A stretch of 64,000 nucleotides of DNA from a virus. The position numbers were made by a program, and so were the translations under genes. The notes below the pieces were generated by a model that worked only from the letters and a program-made list of their open reading frames with translations, ran no database searches and was not told the origin of the DNA. Shown piece by piece: positions 61,765 through 64,000 of the stretch; the first letter of the stretch is position 1, and every line of letters begins with the position of its first letter. Where the stretch lies: IMG/VR virus record IMGVR_UViG_3300027782_000025, positions 124,001 to 188,000 of that record; one strand, 5' to 3'.

Positions 61765-62853
61765 ATGGCAAACATCGCAATAACGGCAGACATTCATTTA
61801 GGACTCACGGGCAGATTAAATGATACCATTTATGCACTAAAAACAATACGTTCATATTGTCAAGTAGCTAACATCGACATCGTCCTGATCCTCGGCGACC
61901 TCTTCCATGATAGAAAATATCTAGAGATAGATGTTTTAAACAAAGCGACAGAATTCTTTAACGAATGCAGAGAGCTAAAGCAGACATGGATCGTATTTCC
62001 TGGCAACCACGACATGTATCTCAGGCACAGCTGGAAATGTAATAGTTTAGATCCGATAAATGATAAATTAGTGGTTATTAACGATATAAAAGATCTTGTA
62101 ATAGAAGGAAGACATTTCCATATCTTGCCGTATATGACCAAAGAAAGCACATATCGCAAAGTCTTAGAATTACTTTCACAAAAAGCTGATGCCGAAACTA
62201 TACTTCTAACGCACATTGGTGTAAATGGCGCCACCTATAACACCTGCTTTACCCAAGCTTCGAATTCTTCTATAACATTTAACGACACACCATATAGGAA
62301 GATCTTCACTGGGCATTATCACAATAGGCAATCGATAGGGGATAGGGTATATTATCCAGGGTCCCCAATACCTTTCAAACACGATGAAGGCGGTATTCCC
62401 CATGGATTCTTGGTATTAGATACTGACACTTTAGAACAGAAGTTCGTTAACATCCAGAAAGCTGGTCAGAAGTTCTTCCCGACTGAAGCTCCACCACCGA
62501 ATTTTTATACCATCATTCACACAGATGTTAATTCGACATCTGAAGAAGTAATTAAGAATAACCACATTCGTGTCGTGTTGGGTGAAACCATCGCGGAGAA
62601 TGAGAAAGAATCGATTAGACTACTACTAGAAAACTACAATCCTAAAAGCATAAAGTTCATCACCCCGGTCGAAAAGATAACTGCTGGCAGAAAAGAAATA
62701 AAAACTTACGGCATCAGCGATTACTTCGACAGATGGATTAAAAAAGATAAAAATTTTAAAGAGCTTGATGATAAACTGATATTAAAACTAAATCAGGAAA
62801 TCATACAACTCGGCGATGAACAATACCTATCAGAATCCCAAGAAATAGAATAA
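61765..62853 (+). CDS. Recombination exonuclease subunit, gp47-like
   Basis: 362-residue Mre11/SbcD-type metallophosphatase. Motifs: ADIHLG (Asp9, His11), LGDLFHDR (Asp45), PGNHDM (80-83) and GHYHNR near residue 187. Together with the gp46-like protein it processes DNA ends in recombination-dependent replication. AAGGA lies eight bases upstream. The gene is on the plus strand, divergent from the DinG-like helicase. Confidence 0.92.
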   Translation: MANIAITADIHLGLTGRLNDTIYALKTIRSYCQVANIDIVLILGDLFHDRKYLEIDVLNKATEFFNECRELKQTWIVFPGNHDMYLRHSWKCNSLDPINDKLVVINDIKDLVIEGRHFHILPYMTKESTYRKVLELLSQKADAETILLTHIGVNGATYNTCFTQASNSSITFNDTPYRKIFTGHYHNRQSIGDRVYYPGSPIPFKHDEGGIPHGFLVLDTDTLEQKFVNIQKAGQKFFPTEAPPPNFYTIIHTDVNSTSEEVIKNNHIRVVLGETIAENEKESIRLLLENYNPKSIKFITPVEKITAGRKEIKTYGISDYFDRWIKKDKNFKELDDKLILKLNQEIIQLGDEQYLSESQEIE

Positions 62854-62868
62854 GTGTATTATCACACA

Positions 62869-62888
62869 GTCAACAGTCTAGTGTTGAC
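62869..62888 (+). repeat. 7-base inverted repeat
   Basis: GTCAACA and TGTTGAC with a six-base loop (GTCTAG), 15 bases after the gp47 stop. It could be part of the 3' end of that mRNA or a protein-binding site. Confidence 0.4.
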
Positions 62889-62894
62889 AACATA

Positions 62895-62920
62895 GCGACC
62901 ACGTTTGTCGTAGGTTTTTT
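62895..62920 (+). terminator. Weak intrinsic terminator after gp47
   Basis: CGAC (62896-62899) pairs with GTCG (62907-62910), extended by one wobble pair, and is followed by AGG and six T (62915-62920). The stem is short, so termination may be partial. Confidence 0.35.
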
Positions 62921-62980
62921 AAGCAGTTGGGAAACCAGATTCGGTCTTTTCAGGCAAGTTATCTCCATTGATCTGGTTTG

Positions 62981-62988
62981 TATAAATA
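62981..62988 (+). promoter_or_regulatory. TATAAATA box in noncoding region
   Basis: Exact T4-late-like TATAAATA followed by AATGCC. If used, transcription would begin near 62994 in a 450-base noncoding tract and stop at the terminator at 63310. Matches the gp55-like factor found at 44554. Confidence 0.35.
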
Positions 62989-62993
62989 AATGC

Positions 62994-63310
62994 CTGTAAC
63001 TCCCCAACCCGGCGATGAGCTATATCACTAGAGAAGGCGTGGCTTAACAGAGGACGGCATGTCTGCGAGCCATCAGTTGCCCCATATATAGTTCCTAACT
63101 CAAAGATCTGAGACACCAAACCTGATAGAGTGTACGGGTGACTGAACCTCACCGACGGCGGCAGATCCCATTATTATTGTTGACTATCGGCTAGCTCTAA
63201 ACCCCGCAAACCATAAGCGACTTGGTGAGCTGGACTGGTAGTGTTAAATAGTAAAACCGAGGCATTAGTAACATTTTGCACCTCTGGCCATTCTTTTGGT
63301 CTTTTTTTTT
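62994..63310 (+). ncRNA. Possible structured noncoding RNA
   Basis: About 320 bases, less AT-rich than the surroundings, without a convincing open frame, bounded by a TATAAATA box and a poly-T terminator. Local pairing is visible: GTGGCT (63039-63044) with AGCCAT (63068-63073), and GGTGA with TCACC (around 63136-63152). Length and place do not identify a family. A long untranslated leader or regulatory tract is the alternative. Confidence 0.35.
63286..63310 (+). terminator. Intrinsic terminator
   Basis: GGCCA (63286-63290), loop TTCTTT, TGGTC (63297-63301) with one G-U pair, then nine T (63302-63310). This is a standard rho-independent arrangement on the plus strand. It closes any transcript of the noncoding region, before the final gene. 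Confidence 0.6.
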
Positions 63311-63320
63311 AAAGACTTTT

Positions 63321-63338
63321 AGGGCGGGCGGGGAGGAG
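63321..63338 (+). other. G-rich tract upstream of last gene
   Basis: AGGGCGGGCGGGGAGGAG stands out in an AT-rich genome. Three runs of three or four G separated by single bases, then a GG, could form a small G-quadruplex or bind a protein. It lies 10 bases after the terminator and 70 bases before the start of the final gene. Confidence 0.3.
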
Positions 63339-63407
63339 CTTGGTATATAATAAATGTGCCATTTAAAATAAAAATTAAAAGATAAAGGTCCACCGACAGG
63401 AAAACAA

Positions 63408-64000
63408 ATGGCAAAATTTACACCTCGTTTCCCTAGAAACGCTACTGACGGTCAAGAAGTTGCAGATAAGTATGGAAATGTTTGGAGATATTATTCTTCC
63501 ACTGACACCTGGGTATCAATCGGTTATCTTCAGCCTCCAATTATTGTCGATGAAAAGAATGATGGCTTTGTCTCCCCCGAAATTTATAAAAGAATACAAT
63601 ATTATAAAAACTTTAAAGAAGCTCTTAATCAAGCGCCCTTAAAGATATTGCCAGGTAGGGGAGCATACTATTATTACTTTAGATCTAATAATCGACTGAT
63701 TAAATTTAAGGCTGAATCTAAAAGCCAACTGCGTATAGAAGTCAATATGCAGCGGCTTTATCGTTTATTATATAATGAGAGATGCAAAGGCCCGACCGGT
63801 CAACGTGGACTAATTGGTGCGGCTGGAGTCGATGGTCTAGCAGCCCCCGCTGAACTCTCATTTAATCCAACATTTGACAATAATATAATGTCTTTTGCGG
63901 TCTACACCCCTCAGCCTTTAGAGGCTGGTGGAAAGATTTTTCTTCCGAATGGCCACGTACCAGATATAAGTGTTAGATTGGATGAGCTTGACCCCTCCTT
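63408..64000 (+). CDS. Structural protein with collagen-like start, partial
   Basis: Open frame of at least 197 residues that runs off the window. ACAGGAAAACAA precedes the ATG. Residues about 1-120 are a globular domain (FTPRFPRNATDGQEVADKYGNVWRYY; the DGQ-x-x-DKYGNVWRY pattern is common in phage virion proteins), followed by a short collagen-like stretch (GPTGQRGLIGAAGVDGLAAP) and a beta-rich tail. A tail fibre or other virion protein is likely. Confidence 0.7.
   Translation, partial: MAKFTPRFPRNATDGQEVADKYGNVWRYYSSTDTWVSIGYLQPPIIVDEKNDGFVSPEIYKRIQYYKNFKEALNQAPLKILPGRGAYYYYFRSNNRLIKFKAESKSQLRIEVNMQRLYRLLYNERCKGPTGQRGLIGAAGVDGLAAPAELSFNPTFDNNIMSFAVYTPQPLEAGGKIFLPNGHVPDISVRLDELDPS

Noticed and set aside
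62919-63152. 77-residue minus-strand frame in the noncoding tract
   Set aside because: It would start at GTG with no ribosome-binding site, and the frame overlaps an inverted-repeat and stem-rich tract. I keep the tract as noncoding but cannot exclude a small peptide.
1-64000. CRISPR arrays, insertion sequences, tRNA genes, attachment sites
   Set aside because: No regular direct repeats with spacers, transposase, terminal inverted repeats or tRNA-like folds were seen.

Overview
This window is part of the genome of a large, AT-rich, contractile-tailed bacteriophage related to the T4-like superfamily (a myovirus). The evidence is a complete tail and baseplate operon (sheath, tube, tape measure, and gp5-, gp6-, gp25-, gp27- and gp53-like proteins), T4-type recombination and replication genes (UvsW-like helicase, gp46/gp47 nuclease pair, primase, possible gp59-like loader) and a gp55-like late sigma factor. 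Shine-Dalgarno motifs (AGGAG) and ATGA/TAATG start-stop overlaps are everywhere. I see no tRNA gene, integrase, insertion sequence or CRISPR array. The host cannot be deduced from the sequence.

Layout. 1-5.3 kb: a UvsW-like helicase (cut by the window edge), a class II ribonucleotide reductase interrupted by an intein with a LAGLIDADG domain, and a possible helicase loader. 5.3-27.3 kb: a minus-strand tail module read from neck and tail-completion genes through sheath, three tube-like proteins, an overlapping tail-chaperone pair with a probable programmed frameshift, an embedded primase, hub, tape measure and baseplate wedge genes. 27.2-33 kb: dUTPase, ThyX, an epimerase, a PD-(D/E)XK nuclease and small unknowns. 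33-45.3 kb: a giant 1982-residue protein with tandem repeats, a C39-peptidase-like protein, then a nucleotide and sugar cluster (PurZ-like adenylosuccinate synthetase, deoxyribosyltransferase-like, DeoC-like and sugar-isomerase-like proteins) and a gp55-like sigma factor. 45-53 kb: a zinc/HTH protein, HNH nuclease, holin-like membrane proteins, a NucS/EndoMS-like endonuclease and gp46. 52.4-60 kb: a surface-sugar style island of glycosyltransferases, methyltransferases, an acetyltransferase and a nucleotidyltransferase. 60-64 kb: DinG/XPD-like helicase, gp47 nuclease, a roughly 550-base noncoding region that may encode a structured RNA, and the start of a collagen-like structural gene.

How it fits together. 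RNR, dUTPase, ThyX and the PurZ-like enzyme point to heavy remodelling of the deoxynucleotide pool. The PurZ-like enzyme carries the Ser-for-Asp change that marks enzymes making the 2-aminoadenine (Z) precursor, so this genome may contain base Z. A phage NucS mismatch endonuclease would act on the same DNA. The gp55-like factor implies T4-style late transcription, and a few TATAAATA sites are present. The strongest candidates for something new are the PurZ cluster, the NucS homologue, the noncoding region at 62.85-63.41 kb and the frameshifted chaperone pair.
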